A stretch of 64,000 nt of DNA from Diplodia intermedia (lineage: Eukaryota; Ascomycota; Dothideomycetes; Botryosphaeriales; Botryosphaeriaceae), in the NCBI GenBank assembly GCA_021495925.1, contig JAKEKT010000037.1, forward strand, positions 124,001-188,000, given 5' to 3'. Numbering within the stretch: position 1 is the stretch's first letter; the number at the start of each line of letters is the position of its first letter. The notes beneath the pieces are model-generated. The model did no database searches, was not told the DNA's origin, and worked only from the letters and a program-made list of their open reading frames with translations. Shown piece by piece: positions 33,000 to 42,882 of this stretch. Both the position numbers and the translations under genes were made by a program.

Positions 33000-34394
33000 A
33001 TGTCTTCGCTACTCCCGGCCGACAGCTACTTCATCAATGACTCGCAAAGGCACCTCCGCGCCTCTCTGATCATATGCCTGGCCGTTTCCGCTGTCTTTGT
33101 CCTCCTCCGCGCCCTGGTCAGGCTGCATATCCAGCGCCAATTCGCCTGGGATGACTATCTCTTGCTGCTTGCACTAGTAAGCCCTCTTTCGACGCTCGAA
33201 TGACTGCATGCTGATGTTCTCCAGTGCGGCTTTTCCGTCATCACTGGTTTCCTTGTCCACGGGATTGACACCGGAGGCTTCGGACGAAACACAAACGAGC
33301 TCCCCCCGGAGGTCATGCTACGCGGCATCAGGGTGCGCTTGTCTAGCGTGTTGCAGGCTCGGAACCATCTGACGGGTTTACAGTTCCTTGTATACGCACA
33401 AACAGCTTACATCATGACGTTGCTCGCCACGAATCTGAGCATCGCACTCCTTCAATTACGCATCACCGGCAGAGCACACACCGTTTTCAACCGCCTCCAT
33501 TATGCAGCCATGGGCATCAACACAGTCATCGCGCTTTACGAATTCTTCGCTTTACTCTTCCAGTGTTATCCGGTAAGTGCTTGTTTATGATTCGAGCATA
33601 CACCTCACTAAGGCCTTGTGCAGGTCAGCAAAGTCTGGAATCCTACAATGCCCAAAGGACACTGCGCAAACAAACAGGGAATCACAGTTGGTATTTACAT
33701 CTATTCCTCCATGAACGTTGTGCTTTTCTGGTACTACGCGCTTGCTCCTGCACCCTTGATCTGGAAACTTCAAATCAAGCCGGCTCTCAAACTGTCGTCG
33801 ACCTTCGTGTTGGGGGTCGGAGTTTTGTAAGCAAAGTCTTGGTCTTACGAGGGGCATGGCTAACTGTTCTCAGGGCAAGCATCGCAACCATCATCCGGAT
33901 GAGATATCTGGTTGGCTTTTCGAAATCTACAAACACGCTGAGTAAGTTACGAGCATCCTCGCCACTTAAAGGCTCCTTGTGCTGATATGCATGTAGGGGT
34001 CTTCGCTCCCATTGCCTTCTGGTGCTGGATTGAGCTATGCCTGGCCATCTGTGCAGCATCAATCTCTTCATTCCGGCCACTTCTACGCCTCATTCCGGGC
34101 TGTAGGGAGGACGCAGCGGACAGTGGCCCCCAAAGAATCGATCCCGGGGCAGATGGAAAGAAGAAAGTGCGGGGTGGCTACACTTTCCAGTTGTCGGAGA
34201 TCGACTCAATGAGTATAAAAGGCCAGGAGCTTCCAACCAAGCAGGATGATACTTGTACTGTAAGTACTTCTGTAGTGGCCACACCAGCCACGCTGGATGA
34301 AAACGGCAAATTGAGCTACTTCACGGGAGACTTGGGGGCAGGTTCGAATCACACATACGAATGGCGTCTACCTGATGTAGAGAGAGGGTCTTAG
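33000..34394 (+). CDS. Fungal rhodopsin-domain seven-helix membrane protein
   Basis: Six exons: 33000-33176, 33225-33332, 33384-33572, 33624-33826, 33874-33941 and 33997-34394, giving 380 residues. Introns are 47-55 bases and all junctions keep frame. Helices are visible in order. Helix one is ASLIICLAVSAVFVLLRALV, ending in the conserved WDDYLLLLAL. Then come a helix around CGFSVITGFLV, FLVYAQTAYIMTLLATNLSI with LLQLRI, INTVIALYEFFALLFQCYP, GIYIYSSMNVVLFWYYALAP with PLIWKLQI, LSSTFVLGVGVLASIATIIRMRYL, and FAPIAFWCWIELCLAICAAS. This layout and the WDDY, CYP and P-IWKLQ motifs fit the fungal rhodopsin domain (PTH11-like/SAT20-like integral membrane proteins). The cytosolic tail is hydrophilic with Ser/Thr sites. 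Ligand and function are unknown. The ATG at 32973 would add nine residues. Confidence 0.85.
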
Positions 34395-35523
34395 AGTTGG
34401 ATAAAAGGGAGACTCACCGCTGTAATATTTTACGATACCCTGTAAGATGGATGCCGGAAAAAGCCACACGATAGTCATGTGCATCGCACTGCACAGCCGC
34501 CACCTAGGCCTGTTAATAGTTGTATGCGTATAATTGATGCGTTAGTTTCATTTCCATTGCTCCTTCATGTGTGACCCTATTCGATCCGAGAGAAACGGCT
34601 GACCAGGGCATCCAGGGTACGGCTTGGAAGAGATCCCAGAAGAAATGACAACCACCACGGTGATACGGCTCCCTTACGTCGCCCTTGCATCAAAGATTTT
34701 AACATCGACAAACAACTCTGAGGTCGTGGTGCGCAGGAAACACAACGCTGACGCCTGATCCCGTGACACGCGTCAACACCTAGAGTGTCAAACGTCATGA
34801 CTTCTTCAACTCCCCGAATATTCCCCACTTTGGCCGTGCGTACCTGCAGCAACGATACGCGCTAGAATCTTGCAATCGCATTCTCGCACCGCTACTAATC
34901 GGATCTTGCATGGATCGACAATCTGGGCTGCGTCGTCGACGTCAACGGCAACAGTGCTTCCTGCCGGCAGGCGCGACGCGTCGGAACTTCCCCACAGGTT
35001 TTTGGCTTGCCCTGATCATACATGCTCCAATTTCTCGATGAGAACGACTCTTGCATCAGCCTCTTTATTTCCCGCTGGGTCCAAGAGGCATCAATTCCAT
35101 CGCGTTTCCGGCCCAATGATTGACCACTAAAGATATATTCAGTCTTTTCATATTACATCTTGTTTCTACTTTACCCCACGTATGGTCCTTCCGCCAGGGG
35201 AAAAGGCCAGCTAATGATTGAGAAGTGAAATCACCGTCGATCCCGTCGCGTCTGCCACGCGGGTAAGCACCAGGCGGTACGCTACCTACCGAAGGATCGG
35301 CAATGCCTTTGCCAGTCTCTCTCTCATCACCCGTTGCGGTCACCCACCTTTCCTTGAAAGGGAAAACCGTCATCAACCCCGTGCAGAGGATGCAGCGTCG
35401 ACGTATACGATGAGAAGAAACCGGCATAGGCCCTCTGCAGCCATGACTTCACCAACATAGCCTCAATCGGCGATCGTAAGCCCAGACTCGAGCGTCTATC
35501 TTGAAATCTCTGAGTCGAACATG
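34395..35523. other. Intergenic region, no gene seen
   Basis: 3' flank of the membrane protein gene and upstream region of con-6. Only short non-coding-like frames are seen. Confidence 0.5.
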
Positions 35524-35532
35524 TATATAAAG
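35524..35532 (+). promoter_or_regulatory. TATA box of con-6
   Basis: TATATAAAG lies 77 bases before the first ATG of con-6. It is followed by a CT/CCA-rich leader typical of strongly expressed fungal genes. Confidence 0.55.
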
Positions 35533-35565
35533 AAGACACTTTGCCCACCTCGACATATATTTCCC

Positions 35566-35589
35566 CCACCACCACCACCACCACCACCA
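35566..35589. repeat. (CCA)8 microsatellite in the con-6 leader
   Basis: Eight perfect CCA units lie between the TATA box and the start codon. Confidence 0.85.
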
Positions 35590-35608
35590 TCCCACCAAAC
35601 CACCTTCC

Positions 35609-36030
35609 ATGCATCGCGCCGTCCTCCTCAAGCAGAACAGAGCAATCCTCGCTCACAAACGACACTTCAACGCAACCGCCTTCAGGATGTCCAACCCCGG
35701 CAACGTCGTCGGCGGCCACAAGGCCAACCTCAACAACCCCAACACCTCGGACGAGGCCAAGCAGCACAGCAGGCAGATCGTCGACGAGAACATGGAGAGC
35801 GGCGACGTTCCCCAGGCGGCCGATCAGAACAAGAATCCCGGTAATGTGTATGTTGCGTTACCCGTTTCGATGCGGGCCCCGATTGGTGGGGCCACTGGCA
35901 GGTTGGAGCGGGAATGCTGATGTTCGTGTTTTGGGGAAACAGTGCTGGTGGTCTGAAGGCGACCGTAAACAACCCGAATGTCTCGGATGAGGCGAAGCAG
36001 AGCGCCAAGGAGAGGCTTAATGAGTATTAA
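35609..36030 (+). CDS. con-6: Conidiation-specific protein 6 family
   Basis: Two exons, 35609-35847 and 35943-36030, with a 95-base intron (GTATGT...ACAG, branch-like GCTGAT), giving 108 residues. Two copies of the CON-6 repeat are clear. The first is NPGNVVGGHKANLNNP followed by NTSDEAKQHSRQ. The second is NPGNVAGGLKATVNNP followed by NVSDEAKQSAKERL. The intron splits the GNV of the second repeat. Neurospora CON-6 is a small hydrophilic protein made during conidiation and lost at germination. The classic start corresponds to the second ATG at 35687 (MSNPGN). Using the first ATG adds 26 residues (MHRAVLLKQNRAILAHKRHF...), basic and without acidic residues, resembling a mitochondrial presequence. 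I kept the first ATG but the choice is open. Confidence 0.92.
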
Positions 36031-36819
36031 TTGATGGGGGGGGAAGGGACTGTTCACGCGATGAGTGAGGGCCCGCCTCCTCCTTTGATTCATATGTAAC
36101 GACATGGAATCGAATGAGTATATCAAACAGGAAAATCATCACACTCTGATGTGGAATGGAGTGGGGATATCGCTGCCAAGATGCCGCTTCAATTGCAACA
36201 TGTTGGAGGCACTCAAGACATGCGTGATGAAGCTCATCAGCAACGTTGTTCGATGCTGACCAGCCTGGAACGTTGGGTATTCATGTCGACCAGATCCTCG
36301 GTTCGGAAGTAATGTATGGGTAGGCTTCTTTCAAGCTGCCTGGCGTCAGCGCCTTGTCGATGTGTGGTCTGGACAAGAAGTCTCGAGTCTCTTATACGTT
36401 TTCCGGACGTGGTCCGAAATGCTCCGTGCACGGGACCGAGTGAGTTGGTAGCTAAAGCAGCTGATACCGAGCGTTGCGTATCACATGGCTGAGGCTGGGC
36501 TGCATTCAAGCCAATGGCAGATGACCTGGAAGGGCAGAAACCTGCATCTGACCTTCCCCGGCAGCTCGGGGAGGTGGAAGAAAATAAATACCTTGCTGTA
36601 TGCGATACGAATACTGGACATGGAGCATACCCTCGAGAGTACTGCACCGTTTGGCAAGTTAGATAAACTGGGTGCGCTTCACACCTGACGCACTTTGCCT
36701 GGAAATAAGGCAATCACGTACACGAGGCCCACCAAACATACTCCTCGATCTGCAGCAGAAGACTCACACGGTTGGCTTTGTGTACAAAGAATGATGATTA
36801 TCGGCAAAATATACGTGTA
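36031..36819. other. Intergenic region, no gene seen
   Basis: 3' flank of con-6 and further non-coding DNA without recognisable features. Confidence 0.45.
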
Positions 36820-37090
36820 CTTGTGACTCAGCATCGTCTATTGTTCCTGGCAACGCAACATTATCTTAGCAAGCATTTCGTTACGACAGCCACGCTCCGA
36901 ACAGTACGTGGCTAAAAAGTGCTCTCGGGGAACACCATGCCAGACACAGTCTTGTATAGAAACTGTGGAACTCTCGAAGGCGAGGAGTACAGGGTCATCA
37001 CGAATGGATCATATACATTTGAGAGGATGACTTTGGAAGGGAGGGACCGACGGCATGAAAACTGTCAATTTATACTGCGTCGAGATCGAC
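36820..37090. repeat. Diverged direct repeat, copy A
   Basis: Shares ordered blocks with 37500-37740: GACTCAGCAT, CTTA-CAAGCA, CACGCTC-GAACAGT, a GAGTACG/GAGTACAG block, TTTGGAAGGGAGGGACCGA versus TTTGAAAGGGAGAGGTCGA, and AATTTATACTGCGT-GAGATC. The order and direction are the same and the offset is roughly 650-685 bases. No open frame is conserved between the copies. Confidence 0.7.
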
Positions 37091-37499
37091 CAAGCCAGAA
37101 ACAAATGCTTACACGCGGCCTGCCTCAGAACTTAGGCAGAACCAATACCCGTCATCTGCTTGGGTCGATTCTCTCATGAAAGGAAACAGGAGTGGGTGCC
37201 AGCCAATCAGTGCTCAGAATGGTGCTGGCCGTTACGAGCGCCTGTCAGATGACTCAGCTTGCTGCAGTGCTTTACTCCGTCACCGACCATTATATGAACA
37301 CACCAGGCGGCCGGTAGATACTACGAAAGTATTACAGCCGTTGTAAGGAAGTCGTACTGCATGATGCAGTGCGGAAACAAGTTCTGTTTACTGGCGCTGC
37401 CCTTCGGCTCCCAAGCCAGCACTGCTTCTGAATCTGTAGAAGGTTTACAATTGGATCGGCTTCGTCAATTATTGGTGGCGATCGTTAGCAGCATGTTCA

Positions 37500-37740
37500 T
37501 ATGCCGCGACTCAGCATTATCAGTTCCACTGGCTTAATGGTGCAACGAGATCTTAACAAGCAAGCCGTCACGAAAGCCACGCTCGGAACAGTTTATAGCG
37601 AAGAGTACGTCTCAGGACACCAGAGCGCACAGAGTCGAACATTGCTGGGTCTCCGTGTAGTCTCATAGTTGAAGAAGTGGGTTTGAAAGGGAGAGGTCGA
37701 TGGTGAAAGAACTGTTAATTTATACTGCGTTGAGATCAAC
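37500..37740. repeat. Diverged direct repeat, copy B
   Basis: Partner of 36820-37090. Many differences are transitions, together with several indels. It may be the remnant of a tandem duplication or of an old non-coding mobile sequence. No terminal inverted repeats or target duplications were found. Confidence 0.7.
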
Positions 37741-38147
37741 ACCAAGGACCAAAAAGTCAGCAGACATAGTCCGAGGGCACGGGGCTCAATGTGCGCTCAT
37801 TGAACCATGTTATCGAGCCACTGACGCAATGCACGTGTATGCATACCGTGGTATAACCATTCTTTGAATGTTCCATAGTTCGCATATGGTCGGTCTTGCC
37901 TTCTCTCTCCTCTCCATTGGGTATCCATGCATATTGTCTAGAGCAGTCGACAGTGAGGTCTCCGCCTTGAAATGGCGTGACGTGGCACTTTGCTTCAGCG
38001 TTCTCCCCAGGCGTTCCACAGAAGACCCTGAACCAAAGTGGGGATACGTAGTACGTAGCCGTGTGCCCACAGTCTCACGACCTCACATCCCACCTCCAAT
38101 CACATCCTTTTCAAGTACACTGCAGCGCCCTTCCCTTCCGCCGTCGC
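37741..38147. other. Intergenic region, no gene seen
   Basis: Sequence between copy B of the repeat and the stop codon of the PAC4-like gene. Nothing recognisable. Confidence 0.45.
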
Positions 38148-38749
38148 TCAAGCGCCCGCAACCGTAGCAGCAGCCCCATCCACCTTCTTGACCTCCTCCA
38201 CTACGACCTCCACCACCCTCGCCAAGCCCTCCATCTCCTCCTCGACATTCCCGCCACCACCCGCGCTCGAGAACGACGTCGAGTTGCCTACGTATGTCGG
38301 CCGACCCGTCCGCCGCGCCAGAATCTTCGCCAACCGGGTCGCCAGGTCCAGGGTCGGCGTCTGCGGGTAGAGCGCGGTGCTCAGCGGTTGGGCGGTGGGG
38401 TTGGTGCGCTGCAACCACAGGGAAAACACGTCAGCGCAACGCTCTCTTGATGTGTGAATACTTCAATCCCCCCCTCCCTCTGGTCTTTTGTGGTAATGGT
38501 TCTGAGATTCAAGCTTACGTTCGGCATGGCGTAGACGAAGCTGCCGACGGGCGCGGCGACGCCGGCGTCGTGCTCGGGCGAGGTTGTGGTGACGAAGAGG
38601 AGCAGCGATGTCGGGTACACGGTCAGGTGCAGGTTGACGCGCGCGTTCGGGGCGCGCGGGAGCGGGAAGGAGAGCTGGGCGGGTTTCTGCTGCTTGCTCC
38701 GCTGGCGGCTCGGCAGGGCCGTCGGGGGTGCGGTTGCTGCTGCTTCCAT
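38148..38749 (-). CDS. Proteasome assembly chaperone 4-type protein (PAC4/Poc4)
   Basis: Two exons in transcript order, 38749-38519 and 38408-38148, with a 110-base intron (GTAAGC...TGCAG), giving 163 residues. The exon 1 product reads SFPLPRAPNARVNLHLTVYP, TSLLLFVTTTS and PVGSFVYAMPN. Exon 2 continues RTNPTAQPLSTALYPQTPT and LATRLAKILARRTGRPTYVG, then a glycine-rich loop and a C-terminal Glu/Val helix. The beta strands followed by FVYAMP and the ARRTGRPTYVG block are characteristic of fungal PAC4 family members, which help assemble the 20S proteasome alpha ring as a heterodimer with PAC3/Irc25. It is small and cytosolic. It is divergent from the methyltransferase gene, 466 bases away. Confidence 0.83.
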
Positions 38750-39215
38750 TGGGGCCAGACGGGCAGCGAAATCGGCTGGAGTGTATGGATGTGGAGCTGC
38801 GGCGGGGCGTGTCTCGGACGGCAAGGCGGAGCGAATGGGCGGCTGAAAGGTCTGGTGGTGGAAAGGACGAGGGAGCTGGTGGAGGAGCGCATGCGTGGGT
38901 TACGCCATGATCGACACCAGGGAAAAGACGCGGCCGGTCCGGCGGGGCGGCCACGGCACGAGCCTGCGGTCAAACCAAACGGCCGACGGCTGACCAAACC
39001 CTCCCCCGCGTCACGCTCCACGGCATCACACCCCTTCGGCAAACGGCTTGTCGGGTGACACCCTGACCCTAACCCGCCCTTGGCCGTCCACCTCTCGCGG
39101 AAGGCAGCCGCCACCCTGGCCACATTAAGAGGACCCGCTCCGCTCGACTGCTTTTTGGCCGGCCAGCTGATGGGCCGGTGAGACCTGCTGCTGCATCCTT
39201 CCAATAGCCCCGGGC
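38750..39215. other. Divergent promoter region
   Basis: 466 bases separate the start codons of the PAC4-like gene (-) and the carnosine N-methyltransferase-type gene (+). It must contain both promoters. No individual element can be assigned. Confidence 0.5.
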
Positions 39216-40716
39216 ATGAGCTCCGAGACCCATTCCGTTGCCCTCGAGGGCGAGTGGCAGGGAGATTTGGACCCGCAAGATGACGCCGAGGAGCAGAGAG
39301 TCATCCATGCCACCCTAGACTCGTTTCAGTAAGTGAGACTTCACTTCTTCTTGCGTCCATACGCATTTCCTCCTTCGTCCATCAAGTATGCTCCCCATCT
39401 CGCTGTACCCAGCCCCCGCCATTCTGCCGCTAACCACCACCTCCCAGCAGAGCACCCGAGTAACCTCGTTCTTACCAATTGTCCACCATGTCCGCAAAAA
39501 AAGGAACTACCGCCGCATCGCCCACTACAACGTAACGCACGTCCGGCGCCAGAACTTCTACGCCATGCCGGCCGCGCACTGGAACCTGCTCGCCGGCCCG
39601 CCCTTCAACCTCCTCGACACCTTCAACGCCGTCGACGACGCCATCGACGCCAACGCCGACCTGGCCGAAGCCATCTTCCGCGCCGGCGCCCCCAACTTCG
39701 GCATCAACCCGGCCATCACCAGCCCCATGCGCGACCCGTCCGACCCCGCCCGCACCATCGCCCCGGTGTGGCACCGCGCCGCCACGCCCGCCGACTTCGA
39801 GAAAGCCCGCAGCACGATCCGGCAAATGTACCGCGACTGGTCGGCGGCGGGCGCGGGCGAGCGGGCGGCGTGCTACGGGCCCGTCCTGGCCGCGCTGGCG
39901 GCCGAGCACGCGTCGACGCCGCGCACCGCGCGCGACGCCGTGCGCGTGCTGGTGCCCGGCGCGGGGCTGGGCCGGCTGGTGCTCGAGGTGTGCGCGCTCG
40001 GCTTCGCCGTCGAGGGCAACGAGATCTCGTACCACCAGCTGCTCGCGTCGTCGTTCGTCCTCAACCACGCCGCCCGCGCCGGCCAGTTCGCCGTCCACCC
40101 GTGGGCCCACGCCTTCTCCAACCACGCCTCCCGCGCCCATCAGCTGCGCGCCGTGCCCGTGCCCGACGTGCACCCCGCCACGCTGCTGGACGAGGCCAGC
40201 AAGGGGTGCCGCGTCCACGCCTTCGAGCGCATGGGCATGGCGGCCGCCGACTTTTGCGTCAGCTACCGCGCCGACGAGGCCCGCGGCGCGTTCGACGCCG
40301 TGGCGACCGTGTTCTTCATCGACACCGCGCCGAATCTGATCAACTACGTCGAGGCGATTGCGAACTGCTTGAGGAGCGGTGGCTTGTGGATCAACCTGGG
40401 CCCGTTGCTGTGGCACTTCGAGAACGATTCGCCCGGTGCAAAGAACAGGCGGGGGGTGGAGGGGGAGGATGATGGCGCTACTGGTGCTGGTGCTGGTGCG
40501 GGGCCCGGGAATCTGGGCATCGCCGAAAGCGGCTCCGTCGAGCTGACGGATGACGAGGTGGTGGCGCTCGTGGAGCGGTTCGGGTTCAAGATCGAGCGGA
40601 GGGAGTTGCCTGGCGATGAGGCGGGTGCCGGCATCGAGACTGGGTACATTTCGGATCCGAGCAGCATGATGCAGCACGTTTACAGGCCCTCGTTCTGGAT
40701 CGCGAGGAAGTTGTGA
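39216..40716 (+). CDS. Carnosine N-methyltransferase-type enzyme (N2227 family)
   Basis: Two exons, 39216-39328 and 39504-40716, giving 441 residues. The donor is GTAAGT. The acceptor lies at the end of an A7G run, which joins HATLDSFQ directly to NYRRIAHYNVTHVRRQ, matching the family's expected continuity. The SAM-binding region reads VLVPGAGLGRLVLEVCALGF, then EGNEISYHQLLASSFVLNH. Later come FDAVATVFFIDTAPNLINYV and GGLWINLGPLLWHFE, all hallmarks of the family that includes human CARNMT1 and yeast YNL092W. These enzymes transfer a methyl group from SAM to the imidazole of His-containing dipeptides such as carnosine. The substrate in fungi is not settled. A Gly/Ala low-complexity loop (about residues 350-372) interrupts the C-terminal part. 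Confidence 0.9.
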
Positions 40717-42882
40717 GAAGGAAAAAAGAAAAAACAGAAAGAAAAAAAGAGGGTCGCGGATGGAGCTTGCGGTTTACATCATTCGTGGAAAACGGTATAG
40801 AGAAACAATTTTTTTCCCTATAAGCGGAGGCTCTTTTAAACGACGGCTCGGCTTGATATGTAGTGGCAGTCTGGCGGGTCAATCGGCGCTAGTGTCCGTA
40901 TAACGATCGGAAGCAGCCGAATACGGGAGGTTGAGAGGAACAGGAAGGCGACTACCACAACACCATGCAGCTTCCCGAGCCCTTCCCCTCTCTCAATGCT
41001 TACGTGGCGACGACACTCTGATGAATGACAAGAGATGAAGCAATCGATCAATCGACCATCGAAAAAGCCAAAAAAGAATTTGAAAAACAGCAATTTACCG
41101 CATGTGCCACCAAGTAGCTCGGCGTCACCACGACGTTGCTCTCGAAGGCGGAAGAAGAGGCAACATCATGAACATCCTCATCGCTTACCGCGCACAGACA
41201 ACAACCCGTCGAAGCCGAGGGCCCAGCCCTCGAGAAAAAAAAAATGACGAAGGGCAAGAGCGCGATAAAAGCGCGATCGCCAGGATCGCTTCGCAGATCC
41301 GAATCATTCTGGCCCGCCCATCATGCAATGCACATAAGCAAGCCACACAGACCACCCAACATGCCCGGAGGAGCGACGAGCCGAGCGTCTTGTCGGTAGG
41401 CGATGCCATTTGGTAGCCGAGAAGAAGATCCAGGAGAAAGAAGGAAGGAAAGGGCAAGCAAGACCCAGGAACAGGAATTAAAAAAAAAAAAAGCCGCAAA
41501 ACGCATGACTATTTGCTTGTTTTCTAAGCGAGCAGATGGTGTGTGTGTGTGTGTGTGTGAGTGGTGCAACCTTGCATTGCATATGTGTATGCATGTACGT
41601 TCCCATTTTACCCCTAGCCAGCAAGCAAGCAGCCGCTTGTCTCGCCCGCTCGCCTACCCGCCCGCCCGCGTGCTGCGTCCTTTTTCCGCCTTCTTGCCGC
41701 TCTCATGCGCGCGCACAAAGACGCACCACCACCCCTCCTTTTCCCGGGGAACGAACGAGCAAACGCGCGCGCTCGGCCCGCTTTCTTCTTATTTGCCTTC
41801 TTGCTCGTGCGACCGCAACCGTTTCGTCCCCGGTCCCGATGAAGAAGGGGAGGGAGGGAGAGGGGAACCTCCCCCCCGGAGAAGGGAAGAGGAGGCGGAG
41901 GGTTAATCTCCGGGGGGGAAGCTCAGGGACGGACATGCGGTCCGCATTGCATGCATGGGTGTGGGTGGAGAAGTGGAAAGAGGAAGGGGCCCCTTGGCGC
42001 GGACAGCGCGTGCGCGTTGTGAGAGGAAAACGTGTACGTAAGATGCTCATGCTTGCCGCTTGGTGCTCCCGCCAACCGATGTTGAGGTGCGCGGAGAAGG
42101 TGGCAAGAGATGAACAGCTCCCCCCCAGCCCCGGCCCGGTGGGAGGAGGAGGAGGGGGAGGGGGAGGAGGCGCAGCGGCAGTGCAATAATATAATATTGA
42201 AACCCCATAAAAACTTTGGTGCCCCCAGTGTGTACCCGGTCGACTGGTAAAGGAGGAGGGGCAAGGGTGTTGGGTGGGGGGGCAAGACGCAACACATTCC
42301 AACGATTGATCGACAGCGGCTGTTTTGTTAGGCGGGAAGCTCCTCCTCACACATTGCTCACGCTCAACGGCTAGGGAACCTCGGATGGGCGCGGAGAATC
42401 TAGAATGTATTGGTCGTATCCTGCGCCACTTCTCGTGCATCTGATGCTACGGGATGCTATGCTCACTGCCAAACTATGCTCTTGGAATAAGTCCCATATG
42501 TACCAGTGAGAACCCGTCGAAATGCAAGAAGCAAGGAATCCATCACCTCCTGGCGGACAAAGGCTTGTTGCCACCATGGCTTTTCTATCCACCCCATGTA
42601 CCTTTATGGACCAGATGCAAGAAAAGAAAATCGTAACCCATCAGAAAACTTGTGTCATCCCTCCCGTTTGGGTATCTAACGTCGGGAAGGGTATTGAAGA
42701 GAATTGAAATAAAACACTAGAGCCAGCTCCACGCCAAAGAGTGATGCTCTCCAAAAGCAGGAGAGCAGAAGAATGCTGCATAAATCTGTACAAGGGGTAC
42801 GATACTGGGATCCATGGCTAGGAAATGACAGTATCCTGAATCGACTGCGTCGCGAACCTCTTCACCATGTGAGCGAAGCTGT
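40717..42882. other. Intergenic region with simple sequence, no gene seen
   Basis: Contains purine-rich tracts, an A run at 41479-41491, a GT microsatellite, and a G-rich GGAGGAGG stretch near 42132-42170. Open frames at 41703-42440 (minus) and 41536-42189 (plus) are low-complexity and unsupported. Confidence 0.5.
41539..41559. repeat. (GT)n microsatellite
   Basis: About ten perfect GT units. Confidence 0.9.

Noticed and set aside
39056..39082. CCCTGACCCTAACCC resembling telomere repeats
   Set aside because: Only one TAACCC-like unit with imperfect neighbours; no telomere or interstitial array.
39472..40677. 401-codon antisense frame over the methyltransferase
   Set aside because: Shadow frame; the sense strand carries unmistakable SAM-binding motifs.
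41703..42440. Open frames on both strands in the simple-sequence region
   Set aside because: Pro-run-containing translations of G-rich and GT-rich repeats.
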